DNA from: Clostridium sp. AM49-4BH
GTDB taxonomy: Bacteria > Bacillota > Clostridia > Lachnospirales > Lachnospiraceae
Assembly: GCF_003478335.1 (NCBI RefSeq)
Contig: NZ_QUFB01000070.1
Coordinates: 1 to 9,627 of the forward strand
DNA length: 9,627 bases
Direction: 5' to 3'
This document shows, in pieces, positions 1-6,798 of the stretch; position 1 is the stretch's first letter, and each line of letters begins with the position of its first letter. The position numbers were made by a program, and so were the translations under genes. The notes under the pieces are model-generated. The model was not told the DNA's origin. It ran no database searches and worked only from the letters and a program-made list of their open reading frames with translations.

Positions 1-134
1 TTTCTGAAAAGATACTGTATTATTCTTGAGGTTGAGAGTTTTTTTCTGAAAAGATACTATATTATTCTTGAATTTGAGAGTCTTTTTTCTGAAAAGATAC
101 TGTATTATTCTTGAAGTTGAGAGTTCTTTTTTTC
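1..134. repeat. Tandem array of 42-45 bp units, at least three copies
   Basis: Three successive units begin with TTCTGAAAAGATACT and share a TATTATTCTTGA core followed by GTTGAGAGT and a T-run. A fourth partial unit begins near 131. The conserved C of TTCTG lies at 4, 46, 89 and 134, so unit length is 42, 43 and 45 bp; the differences lie mostly in the T-run. The array overlaps the last codons and stop of the histidine kinase gene and continues past the left edge of the window. The kinase stop codon lies in the third unit, so the end of the kinase reading frame was probably captured by the array. Function is unknown; slipped-strand variation in copy number is plausible. Confidence 0.85.
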
Positions 135-1403
135 TGAAAAAAGGGTGATATTTACAATAAACCAATTGCCCTCGGTCGTAAAGGAACTAATCCCATCATA
201 TTTTTCCACAACTTCATTAACATTAGATAACCCATAACCGTGATTTCTGGAGTCCTTTTTTGTTGATTTAAAAGTGACCTTATCAATTTTCTTAAGAGAT
301 CCACTAAAAGTATTTTTAATTTCGAGATACAAAGTGCTCATTTTATAAAGGATAGATACAGAAAGTTTACGCTCTGCATCGTCTTGTAATTTTTCTAGGG
401 CCTCTATTGCGTTGCTCAGCAGATTTCCAAGGGTAATACTAATATCCAGATCACTAACAAATATGTCCGGTGGAACTGCTATAGATAACGAAAGTTTGGT
501 GTTTAACTTTGCTGCTTTTGATAGGTAAAAATTGATTGAGCTGTCAACTGCAATATTGGTAGAGTTAATGTATTGATTACGTGGTACAACCATATTATAT
601 AAACCTAAAACATATTCACTTGCTTTATCAGGCTGCTTACAATCTAAGTAGTAAGCAACAGTTTGACAATGGTTTTTGAAATCATGCTGCAAAGCGTTTA
701 CACGATTACTGGCTTCTTTGGTCAGAGCAATTTGCTGCATGTAGAATTCATTTTGTTGAGAAATAGCCTCTTGCTGCAGTACCTGCTGATACATCTGATT
801 GGTCTTATCCATCATATAATAGATAAGCATATTTATAAGACATAGGATCCCCATAGCAAGCATAGTCAGATTTTCGTTTTTATTGCCAAGATTGACCAGT
901 AGATCACACAAAACAACGCTTCCCACCAATATTATAATAAATGCAAAATAAATATGAAAAGGCATTGGCGTGGAAGAACGCATATTATAAAAGCGGTTAA
1001 GGAATATTACAAATAAAAAGTAAAGCAGTACAGAAAATGCACTACCAAGAGTATAGTTAAAAGGGATAATTGTGATTTTTTGCATTATTAAAAATACAAT
1101 ACCTTCGCAAAGAATGCTTAATGCCATGACAAAAACAGTCGACAAAATTTTTTTGGCTACAGATCCTCTATAAATTAGAAGACAGATTAGCATATAGCCT
1201 GCAAATGAAATAAATGTGTTAAGATTAACGCTGTTTCCAAAGGTATTGATCAGCCAGATAACAAACCACACTGTGCAAATTACTGCGCTTTTGAAGGTTT
1301 TGTTTATTTTTTTCTCATGTAAAAATAAACTCAGACAGCTAACCAATATAAAGTATCCGGCAATATTGATCACGGTATCAAAAAATAAAGAGTAGTAGTT
1401 CAT
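105..1403 (-). CDS. AgrC-like GHKL sensor histidine kinase
   Basis: A 432-residue membrane sensor kinase expected to phosphorylate the response regulator encoded just upstream on the same strand. The N-terminal ~200 residues hold about six hydrophobic segments (roughly 8-28, 40-56, 63-79, 86-107, 117-136, 150-171, with a further one near 180-197). A glutamine-rich, probably coiled-coil linker follows (about 200-232). The phosphoacceptor region reads ALQHDFKNH with His240, typical of kinases paired with LytTR regulators. The ATP-binding domain shows the N-box LGNLLSNAIEA (326-336) and the G-box HGYGLSNV (388-395). The architecture is that of AgrC/ComD-like peptide sensors, but no AgrB or AgrD gene is visible, so the signal is unknown. 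Start ATG follows GAAGGACTACAG. The last residues (SEKKNSQLQE) are encoded by the tandem repeat array and are probably not part of the conserved domain. Confidence 0.9.
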   Translation of the reverse strand: MNYYSLFFDTVINIAGYFILVSCLSLFLHEKKINKTFKSAVICTVWFVIWLINTFGNSVNLNTFISFAGYMLICLLIYRGSVAKKILSTVFVMALSILCEGIVFLIMQKITIIPFNYTLGSAFSVLLYFLFVIFLNRFYNMRSSTPMPFHIYFAFIIILVGSVVLCDLLVNLGNKNENLTMLAMGILCLINMLIYYMMDKTNQMYQQVLQQEAISQQNEFYMQQIALTKEASNRVNALQHDFKNHCQTVAYYLDCKQPDKASEYVLGLYNMVVPRNQYINSTNIAVDSSINFYLSKAAKLNTKLSLSIAVPPDIFVSDLDISITLGNLLSNAIEALEKLQDDAERKLSVSILYKMSTLYLEIKNTFSGSLKKIDKVTFKSTKKDSRNHGYGLSNVNEVVEKYDGISSFTTEGNWFIVNITLFSEKKNSQLQE

Positions 1404-1643
1404 CTGTAGTCCTTCTTTCTGGTGTTTTCTGGTAATTACAGAAAAAAGGCGTCAATGTTTACATTGATAAAATGGTCAATTTTTGAATATGAGAAATAGA
1501 GCTTATCTGAACATTCAAAATAATGAAAATACCATTCATTTCAAGTAATTGACACCTTAGTCTGAAAGTTTACCGGGTTTGTTTGCGATTATCGTACATG
1601 GATTTCTAATATAATGCCTTTCCCTTAAAAACAGGTACAACAA
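1404..1643. other. Gap between regulator and kinase genes, with a 16-bp palindrome
   Basis: The 240 bp between the two co-directional two-component genes is long for a simple operon. A perfect 16-bp palindrome, TCAATGTTTACATTGA, lies at 1452-1467, about 50 bp upstream of the kinase start. GTCAAT recurs at 1475-1480 and inverted as ATTGAC at 1548-1553. These could be binding sites for the upstream regulator, but they do not match a LytTR box that I can recognise. A 26-codon frame on the minus strand (ATG to the TAA at the palindrome) has no ribosome site and is not called. No convincing sigma-A promoter was found. Confidence 0.45.
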
Positions 1644-2357
1644 TTAATAATTTAATCTCAAAAAATTATGTACATCTTCTTTGCGGGAATAGCTGATCGG
1701 TATATGTACACCATCGCTCATCACAACTTCGTTTGCGCTGTATTCTACAATAAAGCTTATATTTACTATATAGGATTTATGTAATTGCACAAACAGATTT
1801 GGTGGTAATTCCTTTATTATTTTGGAAAGTTTATCATAACATAATAGATTACCATGCGTTGTTGCAATCCGGACATTTCTGCCGGAACTCTGGAAATAAA
1901 CAATTTTACGGCAATCTGCAAAATGTTTTACTTTATTAAAAGTAAATGAAAAATATTTATTGGTAGTTTCGTATAGGCGTTCATACGTTTTTACTACATG
2001 TAAAATTTTATCAAAGTCAATTGGCTTTATGATAAAATCTAATGGTCGCACTTGAAATAATTGCATTGCATATTCACTCTTAGAGGAAACAAATACAACT
2101 TGTGTTGCTTGCCCTTCTGACTGTTCACGCAAAAACTGTGCAATATTTACTCCATTCAACGATTCGGAATGGAATTCAATATCAAGGAAGAGAAGATCAA
2201 TGGACATGTCATTTGCTATGTATTCTTCTAATTTTTCAGCTTCATTAAACATAGTTATTCGTGGAGGAGTTGGTCTCCCCTTAAATATTCTGTTTAGAAT
2301 GTCTTCCAGTTGAAAACAAAATATTTCATTATCATCGCATATAACAATATTATACAT
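1644..2357 (-). CDS. LytTR-family response regulator (AgrA-like)
   Basis: A 237-residue cytoplasmic response regulator. Residues 1-125 form a receiver domain: acidic pocket Asp8-Asp9, phosphoacceptor Asp59 in LLFLDIEF, Ser91 in VVFVSS, and Lys111 in FIIKPID. Residues about 137-235 form a LytTR DNA-binding domain with the usual FVQLHKSYIVN motif (189-199) and the C-terminal pattern ISYSRKED. It probably acts with the GHKL kinase downstream on the same strand, as in AgrA/AgrC pairs; pairing is inferred from adjacency and family. The ATG is preceded by AGAGGTGA at good spacing, which fixes the start. Targets are not evident. Confidence 0.93.
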   Translation of the reverse strand: MYNIVICDDNEIFCFQLEDILNRIFKGRPTPPRITMFNEAEKLEEYIANDMSIDLLFLDIEFHSESLNGVNIAQFLREQSEGQATQVVFVSSKSEYAMQLFQVRPLDFIIKPIDFDKILHVVKTYERLYETTNKYFSFTFNKVKHFADCRKIVYFQSSGRNVRIATTHGNLLCYDKLSKIIKELPPNLFVQLHKSYIVNISFIVEYSANEVVMSDGVHIPISYSRKEDVHNFLRLNY

Positions 2358-2565
2358 TTCTTCACCTCTTTACATAACCTAAAGGTATAAAGTAGAATGA
2401 AAATTGTTCAGTCTAAAATATACACACAATATAATTGTAAATATAAGCAGGTTATGGCTTATAGATGTCTTGATATTTGTAACTTGTACAAAATAAGGCA
2501 CCATAAATAATATACAATGAATTGAAATAAATAACAATAGAATAAACAAAATAATTATAGGCAGA
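2358..2565. other. AT-rich gene-free region upstream of the regulator
   Basis: Together with the repeat array to its right this makes a stretch of about 530 bp with no gene between the divergent regulator and yqeY genes. The part nearest the regulator is very AT-rich. An inverted repeat TTTGTA-N5-TACAAA lies at 2476-2492 and could be an operator. On the minus strand a TTTACA followed 17 bp later by TTTTAG is a weak promoter candidate for the regulator. No RNA gene or conserved reading frame was recognised. Confidence 0.4.
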
Positions 2566-2732
2566 GGCTGCCAAGGAATATGGTTTATAAGGCTGCAAAG
2601 TTATATGGTTTATAAGGCTGCAAAGTTATATGGTTCATAAGGCTGCTAAGGAATATAAGAAGACTGCTAAGAAATATGGTTCATAAAGCTGCAAAGTTAT
2701 ATGAGAAGACTGCCAGGGAATATGGGAAGGAG
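2566..2732 (+). repeat. Degenerate 25/21-bp tandem repeat with heptad-like coding remnants
   Basis: Seven units start with GGCTG, GACTG or AGCTG at 2566, 2591, 2616, 2641, 2662, 2687 and 2708, so the spacing is 25, 25, 25, 21, 25 and 21 bp. Read on the plus strand from each GCT, every long unit gives Ala-Ala-Lys-(Glu/Leu)-Tyr-Gly-(Leu/Ser) and then a stop. The 21-bp steps join in frame into Ala-Ala-Lys-Glu-Tyr-Lys-Lys-Thr-Ala-Lys-Lys-Tyr. The 21-bp unit equals seven codons. This suggests decay of a gene coding for amphipathic heptads, or a minisatellite that mimics one. No ribosome site or continuous frame is present, so it is not called as a gene. Confidence 0.75.
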
Positions 2733-2734
2733 AC

Positions 2735-2763
2735 TTGACTTCCAATCAAAAAGGGAATATCCT
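2735..2763 (+). promoter_or_regulatory. Candidate sigma-A promoter for yqeY
   Basis: TTGACT (2735-2740), a 17-bp spacer and TATCCT (2758-2763). The -35 matches five of six consensus bases and the -10 four of six, at ideal spacing. It lies about 120 bp upstream of the yqeY start, directly after the repeat array. Confidence 0.45.
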
Positions 2764-2886
2764 TTGAAGAGGAAGTTACGCTGGATATGCATAGCTAGAT
2801 TGGTGTATTGAGGCGAATGAAAGCAAAAGCTCGAAACGTTGTGTCTGGCAGACGATATGGTATTGTCAGAGAAATGGAGGATTATT

Positions 2887-3324
2887 ATGGAGTTCAAAAA
2901 ATTACAGAGCGATATGGTAGCAGCAATGAAGGCAAGAGATAAAGCACGAAAGGATACGATTTCATCTTTGATTTCTGCAGTAAAGAAACTTGCTATTGAT
3001 GAAGGAAAGAGAGACGATATTCCGGAAGAATTGGTAGATCGCGCTATTATAAAAGAAGAAAAAACAGCGCAGGAACAGGTGGACAGTTGTCCGGCAGACC
3101 GTGAGGATCTGAAAGCAGAGTATCAGGCTCGACTGGATGTGATCAAGGAGTATGCTCCGAAGATGATGTCACCGGAGGAAATTGAGGAAGTGTTAAAGAC
3201 ACAGTTTGCAGATGTGATCGCTACTAAAAATAAAGGTCAGATCATGAAGGCTGTTATGGCTGAGTTAAAAGGTAAGGCAAACGGCAAGGATATCAATCAG
3301 ATTGTCGGAAAACTGTGCCAGTAA
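2887..3324 (+). CDS. yqeY: GatB/YqeY domain protein
   Basis: A 145-residue small soluble protein of the YqeY family, which shares the C-terminal helical domain of GatB, the amidotransferase subunit that binds tRNA. The length matches free-standing YqeY proteins. Family features include the opening helix with the AMKARDKARKDTISSLISA segment, the conserved ISAVKK stretch, KEEKTAQEQ in the middle, and the C-terminal KNKGQIMKAVMAELKGKANGK segment. The cellular role of YqeY is not settled; tRNA-linked functions have been suggested from the domain. The start chosen is the ATG preceded by GGAGG (2876-2880). An upstream in-frame ATG at 2839 lacks a ribosome site and would add 16 residues unlike the family. 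It stands alone: the next gene is on the other strand. Confidence 0.9.
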   Translation: MEFKKLQSDMVAAMKARDKARKDTISSLISAVKKLAIDEGKRDDIPEELVDRAIIKEEKTAQEQVDSCPADREDLKAEYQARLDVIKEYAPKMMSPEEIEEVLKTQFADVIATKNKGQIMKAVMAELKGKANGKDINQIVGKLCQ

Positions 3325-3368
3325 CAGTAATCACGAGATTGCATAGGCAGTGCTTGTTAAATAGGATT

Positions 3369-3464
3369 AAAACCAGAGATAAAGCGTGTCGGAAGCGATC
3401 GGGTCTTGTGGTTAAAATCCACATATTTTGATCAAACCGGAGATAAATAAGCCAGAAGCAACGG
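3369..3464. repeat. Imperfect direct repeat, about 33 bp, in the gap after yqeY
   Basis: The 153-bp gap between convergent yqeY and the AraC-type gene holds two diverged copies of an element that begins AAACC(A/G)GAGATAAA and continues with GGAAGCGATCGG or AGAAGCAACGG (3369-3402 and 3433-3464). A small hairpin TGTGG-N7-CCACA (3407-3423) lies between them. No U-rich terminator was recognised. Function is unknown. Confidence 0.5.
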
Positions 3465-3477
3465 AATAGTGCTTGAC

Positions 3478-4200
3478 TTAAAAATCTCCTTGTGTGCGGT
3501 ATTTGCCGGGGGTGATGCCGTATTCTTCACGAAAACATTTTATATAATGACTGCAAGAAGCAAAGCCGAGAAATGAGCTTATGTCTGTGCAGCTGATAGA
3601 ACTGTTTTTAAGCATATAACAGGATGTTTCGCATTTTTTACGGAGGATAAACCTCTGTAGCGGGCATCCTGTTTCTTTTTGAAAAAGATGGGACAGATAG
3701 TCGCGGTTCAGTCCGAGAGCGTTGGCAACATCTACGCCGGATATCGATTCCGTAATATGCTTACTGATATAATCGATTCCATGGCGTACATGGTAGGAGT
3801 AATTTTTGCCCTGTTTGATGGCGTGCATGGTGTTTGTGAATTCTGTGATCACATCGATCTTGATTGTTTCGAGTTGCTTTTCTGATATGGCGGAATCTAT
3901 TTTGCGGATAAATAGATCGCTTAATGTGTAGGATTCTTCGGGTTCAAGGCCGCGTTCAATGCAAAAACGTGTAATCATAGCAACTAAAATGACAAGGTGG
4001 TATTTGCGGTTTTGCAGCGGATTATGAGAAAGAATACCCATATGTTCGCGGTTTTCAGTCAAAAGGTCTCCTTGCAGCACATCCAGGTTTCCGTTTGCAA
4101 TATTGCGGTAAAAAGCAAACTCCTCTTCTATGGAAATATGAGAATAGGATTCTTCCTGCTGCTTATACAGCAGTTGGTTTAATTCTTGCTTAACGGTCAT
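3478..4200 (-). CDS. AraC-family transcriptional regulator
   Basis: A 240-residue DNA-binding regulator, likely controlling the divergent GH5 gene. The C-terminal ~100 residues (about 137-235) form the double helix-turn-helix of the AraC/XylS family. The first helix-turn-helix lies around 155-176 (VDVANALGLNRDYLSHLFQKETG). The second lies around 203-226 (SCTDISSFLGFASCSHYIKCF), followed by the family end motif GITPGKYR (228-235). The N-terminal ~130 residues are mostly helical by eye and are not an obvious cupin sugar-binding fold, so the ligand cannot be named. Start ATG with AGGAAAGGA about 12 bases upstream. Its promoter region is shared with the GH5 gene over about 216 bp. Confidence 0.9.
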   Translation of the reverse strand: MTVKQELNQLLYKQQEESYSHISIEEEFAFYRNIANGNLDVLQGDLLTENREHMGILSHNPLQNRKYHLVILVAMITRFCIERGLEPEESYTLSDLFIRKIDSAISEKQLETIKIDVITEFTNTMHAIKQGKNYSYHVRHGIDYISKHITESISGVDVANALGLNRDYLSHLFQKETGCPLQRFILRKKCETSCYMLKNSSISCTDISSFLGFASCSHYIKCFREEYGITPGKYRTQGDF

Positions 4201-4220
4201 AATTAGCCCAGTCCTTTCCT

Positions 4221-4239
4221 AAGCATACAAAATATGCTT
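4221..4239. promoter_or_regulatory. Inverted repeat in the AraC-gene leader
   Basis: AAGCATA-N5-TATGCTT, followed on the plus strand by a run of T. It lies 20-40 bp upstream of the AraC-type start codon, inside its probable leader RNA. It resembles a terminator for plus-strand transcription, but no plus-strand gene ends there, so an operator or leader hairpin is more likely. Confidence 0.4.
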
Positions 4240-4294
4240 TTTTCATAATTACTGTTGAAATAAGAATAGGTTTTATGATATTTATCTCGGAAAT

Positions 4295-4303
4295 ATTATA
4301 TCA
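4295..4303 (-). promoter_or_regulatory. Extended -10 promoter for the AraC-type gene
   Basis: On the minus strand this reads TGATATAAT, a perfect extended -10 element (TGnTATAAT) with no good -35 box at 17 bp. Transcription would begin near 4288, giving a leader of about 90 bases that contains the inverted repeat at 4221-4239. No equally good promoter for the GH5 gene was found in the same intergenic region, which is consistent with that gene needing an activator. Confidence 0.5.
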
Positions 4304-4416
4304 TATTACTTCAAAAATTACTATGATGAGTACAGACGATGAATGATAATTCCGGTGATGAATGCATTATCAGGAAATGATCATTGCGATTATTTTGGAA
4401 AGGAATGGTGATTACT

Positions 4417-5448
4417 ATGAGACGATGGATTGGATTTGAGCATGGCGTGAATTTGGGTGGATGGTTGTCACAATGTGACTATAGCAAAGACAGACTAGAG
4501 CATTTTATTGTTGAGGAAGATATTAAGCGAATTAGTGATTGGCCAGTTGATCATGTGCGTCTGCCGATAGACTATAATGTTTTGCAGGATCAGGATGGTA
4601 CATTTATAGAAAGCGGCTTTGAGTATGTCAGGAAGGCTATTCATTGGTGCAGAAAATATGGTTTGAATATTATCCTCGATCTGCATAAGACGGCGGGTTA
4701 TTCCTTTGATCAGGGGGAAAAGGAAGCGGGCTTCTTTGACAATAGCAAGTACCAGGAAATGTTTTACAGCCTGTGGGAGGAGATGGCTAAACGGTATGCA
4801 AAATACGGAGATCATGTTGCTTTTGAATTGTTAAATGAGGTGACTGATAAAAACACAATGGATCGCTGGAATCAGATTTCACAGGAATGTATTCGTCGGA
4901 TTCGCCGGATTGCTCCAACGACGAAGATATTGATCGGCGGTTATTGGAACAATTGTGTTTTGGCAGTACGCTCACTGGCTGCACCGGCAGATGAAAATAT
5001 CGTATATAATTTTCATTGCTATGAGCCGTTAATATTTACTCATCAGGGTGGATACTGGGTTGATGGAATGCCGGAAGATTTTAGGATGGATTTGCACAAG
5101 ACGGTTGATGAGATTAAGAAATTGACCAAAAAGTATTTGCCGAATAATGAAATTATGCTCGAACCGGTAAAACAGGAAGAATGTTTATTCGGCAGCAGTT
5201 TTTTTGAGCAGTTCTTTGCGGATGCACTAGCAGTAGCGGAGGAAAGAAACGTGCCATTGTATTGCGGGGAATATGGGGTGATCAATCTTGCCTCAACGGA
5301 GGATACGTTACAGTGGTATCAGGCTATCAGCGAGGTGTTTGATAGGTATCATATCGGCCGCGCAGCGTGGAGCTATAAAGAAATGGATTTTGGAATTGTG
5401 GATACACATATGGAAGATGTGCGTGAAAAGGTGATAGCGTGCCTATAG
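4417..5448 (+). CDS. GH5 beta-glucanase, CelC-like, cytoplasmic
   Basis: A 343-residue glycoside hydrolase of family 5, closely resembling Clostridium thermocellum CelC (also 343 residues, subfamily GH5_37), which hydrolyses beta-1,4-glucans with retention. Landmarks: GVNLGGWLSQ (10-19), DHVRLPIDY (45-53), ILDLH with His90, acid/base Glu141 in FELLNEV, His200 in YNFHCYEP, FTHQ (207-210), nucleophile Glu285 in YCGEYGV, and AAWSYKEMDFGI (316-327), where Trp318 is the usual substrate-stacking residue. There is no signal peptide, so it probably acts in the cytoplasm on imported beta-gluco-oligosaccharides. No transporter gene lies in the window. Start: ATG at 4417 gives the best spacing from AAAGGAATGGTG. 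ATG 4405 overlaps the ribosome site, and TTG 4384 would add residues unlike the family. Subfamily and substrate come from remembered similarity. Confidence 0.9.
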   Translation: MRRWIGFEHGVNLGGWLSQCDYSKDRLEHFIVEEDIKRISDWPVDHVRLPIDYNVLQDQDGTFIESGFEYVRKAIHWCRKYGLNIILDLHKTAGYSFDQGEKEAGFFDNSKYQEMFYSLWEEMAKRYAKYGDHVAFELLNEVTDKNTMDRWNQISQECIRRIRRIAPTTKILIGGYWNNCVLAVRSLAAPADENIVYNFHCYEPLIFTHQGGYWVDGMPEDFRMDLHKTVDEIKKLTKKYLPNNEIMLEPVKQEECLFGSSFFEQFFADALAVAEERNVPLYCGEYGVINLASTEDTLQWYQAISEVFDRYHIGRAAWSYKEMDFGIVDTHMEDVREKVIACL

Positions 5449-5465
5449 GGCATCTGACCGGTTGT

Positions 5466-6404
5466 TCAGGCAGAGGCAGAGGTTATAATATCCAAAACTT
5501 CGGTCTCTGTCATTTCAACAGCATCTGCAATTTGGGTAAGGGAATAGCCACTGTGATACATGTTTAAAATGATTTTTGCTGTTGTTTCGGCAATTGCTCT
5601 ATCCTCAATTCCCTGTCCAAGATTGCACATAACATTCACGTCCTTTCTAAAATCGGTGTTAATCGGGATATTATATTCCGATTCCAATATCGCGAGCCTT
5701 TGTTGCTCATTTAATTGATTTGACAATAAAGCAGCGATAAGCCGATGCAGTTCATATTTTTCTTCATGTTTTGGCAGTTCTTTGGCAATCCCAATCATTA
5801 CAATATTTAATAGATTCAGGTTGCCTTTCCAATTATAGGGATCTAATATTTCATCCTTTTTCAGATGAAAATGGCTCATGCAATTACAACCCATGCCCAT
5901 ACAGACCCAAATGCTGAATACTTGTTTAATGTCATCGTAATTGGAGTTTGTAAAGTCACGCTCCTTTTGCGAAGATATTAGTCGGCTTACATAGAAGATT
6001 GCCCTATTTAATAATGAATATGAAATAGGATCATCTTTTTGAATCTCAATATTGATAATGATTTTTGTCAATCCGGTTTTTGTCCGAACGTAAAAAACAA
6101 TATCAAATCGTATCAATCCTTCATTAATATCGGCATTTTCTGTATTTAATCCCACAATTCTCTGTCCAGAATCGTCGAATTGCTCCTGATTTGTCAATCC
6201 GGGATCTACAGGAATTGTTCCAATTATGGGATCACCTTCGATATAAGCCATGACTTGTTCTGGTTTCATGTCTTTGAACTCGTCAATTACCTTTACCAAA
6301 ATATGTGCCAGTATGATTTTTTGAGACAATAGGCGTTTTGCATGCGTGTCATATTGTGCCTTGTCTTTCGAAGCATTTATGGCGTTTGTAATCTCTGTAT
6401 TCAA
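5466..6404 (-). CDS. Rpn-family PD-(D/E)XK nuclease / putative transposase
   Basis: A 312-residue protein of the Rpn/PDDEXK_2 group (recombination-promoting nuclease, often annotated as a PD-(D/E)XK family transposase). The nuclease core is visible: Asp101 in RFDIVFYV and the Glu120-x-Gln122 pair in IINIEIQKD, which replaces the canonical (D/E)xK as is usual in this group. The long middle section, including FSIWVCMG, is typical of the family. The end (about 284-306, SGYSLTQIADAVEMTETEV) looks like a small helix-turn-helix. The start is TTG, not ATG: AAGGAGGG sits five bases upstream and no in-frame ATG is near. It converges on the GH5 gene with only 17 bp between stops. Such genes occur in multiple copies in Lachnospiraceae; mobility is not shown here, and no terminal inverted repeats were found. 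Confidence 0.88.
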   Translation of the reverse strand: MNTEITNAINASKDKAQYDTHAKRLLSQKIILAHILVKVIDEFKDMKPEQVMAYIEGDPIIGTIPVDPGLTNQEQFDDSGQRIVGLNTENADINEGLIRFDIVFYVRTKTGLTKIIINIEIQKDDPISYSLLNRAIFYVSRLISSQKERDFTNSNYDDIKQVFSIWVCMGMGCNCMSHFHLKKDEILDPYNWKGNLNLLNIVMIGIAKELPKHEEKYELHRLIAALLSNQLNEQQRLAILESEYNIPINTDFRKDVNVMCNLGQGIEDRAIAETTAKIILNMYHSGYSLTQIADAVEMTETEVLDIITSASA

Positions 6405-6707
6405 GTAACCCTCCTTATCTTATAGTGAGAATTTCAAAATTAATTTACGAATAATTTAGAAATTCATGCAAACAGTGTTATAGCGTATGCATGCATATTT
6501 CCATAATAAGGACGTCACTCTAATATCATTATAAAAGAGATTGTCAGTAGATTCAACGGAAAAATCATGCAAAGAGCCTTATGAATGGTTGACGATATAG
6601 CTTCATGAGAAATAACTAGCTTGGATCCGTAGAATAGTATAAATATATAATAACGTATGACAGTAATGATTGCAAGAGAAATATATAAAAACAAATATAT
6701 TAATCGC
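6405..6707. other. Gene-free spacer upstream of the Rpn gene, with a 12-bp palindrome
   Basis: About 300 bp of AT-rich DNA between the flagellin terminator and the Rpn gene. A perfect 12-bp palindrome, TATGCATGCATA, lies at 6486-6497, about 80 bp upstream of the Rpn start, with a possible minus-strand -10 (TATAAC) just downstream of it. It could be an operator. An 89-codon minus-strand frame covers 6515-6784, but it contains the flagellin terminator hairpin and has poor coding character. Confidence 0.45.
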
Positions 6708-6737
6708 AAAAAGAGGAAGCCATAACGACTTCCTCTT
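6708..6737 (-). terminator. Rho-independent terminator of the flagellin gene
   Basis: AAGAGGAAG (6711-6719) pairs with CTTCCTCTT (6729-6737) across a 9-base loop. On the minus strand the stem is followed directly by TTTTT. It lies about 60 bp after the flagellin stop codon and is the only convincing intrinsic terminator in the window. Confidence 0.85.
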
Positions 6738-6798
6738 CCATTTTGTAATAAAAATATGTTTCTGTTTGTACGATTCGAAAACAATGCCTCTTGGTTAA

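Noticed and set aside
2566..2732. Repeat array as CRISPR
   Set aside because: Units of 21-25 bp are contiguous with no unique spacers, and no cas gene is present.
5466..6404. Rpn gene as a complete mobile element
   Set aside because: No terminal inverted repeats or target-site duplications were found on either side.
6515..6784. 89-codon minus-strand frame with hydrophobic residues after the flagellin gene
   Set aside because: It contains the flagellin terminator hairpin, lacks a good ribosome site and resembles no family; the hydrophobic look comes from AT-rich DNA.
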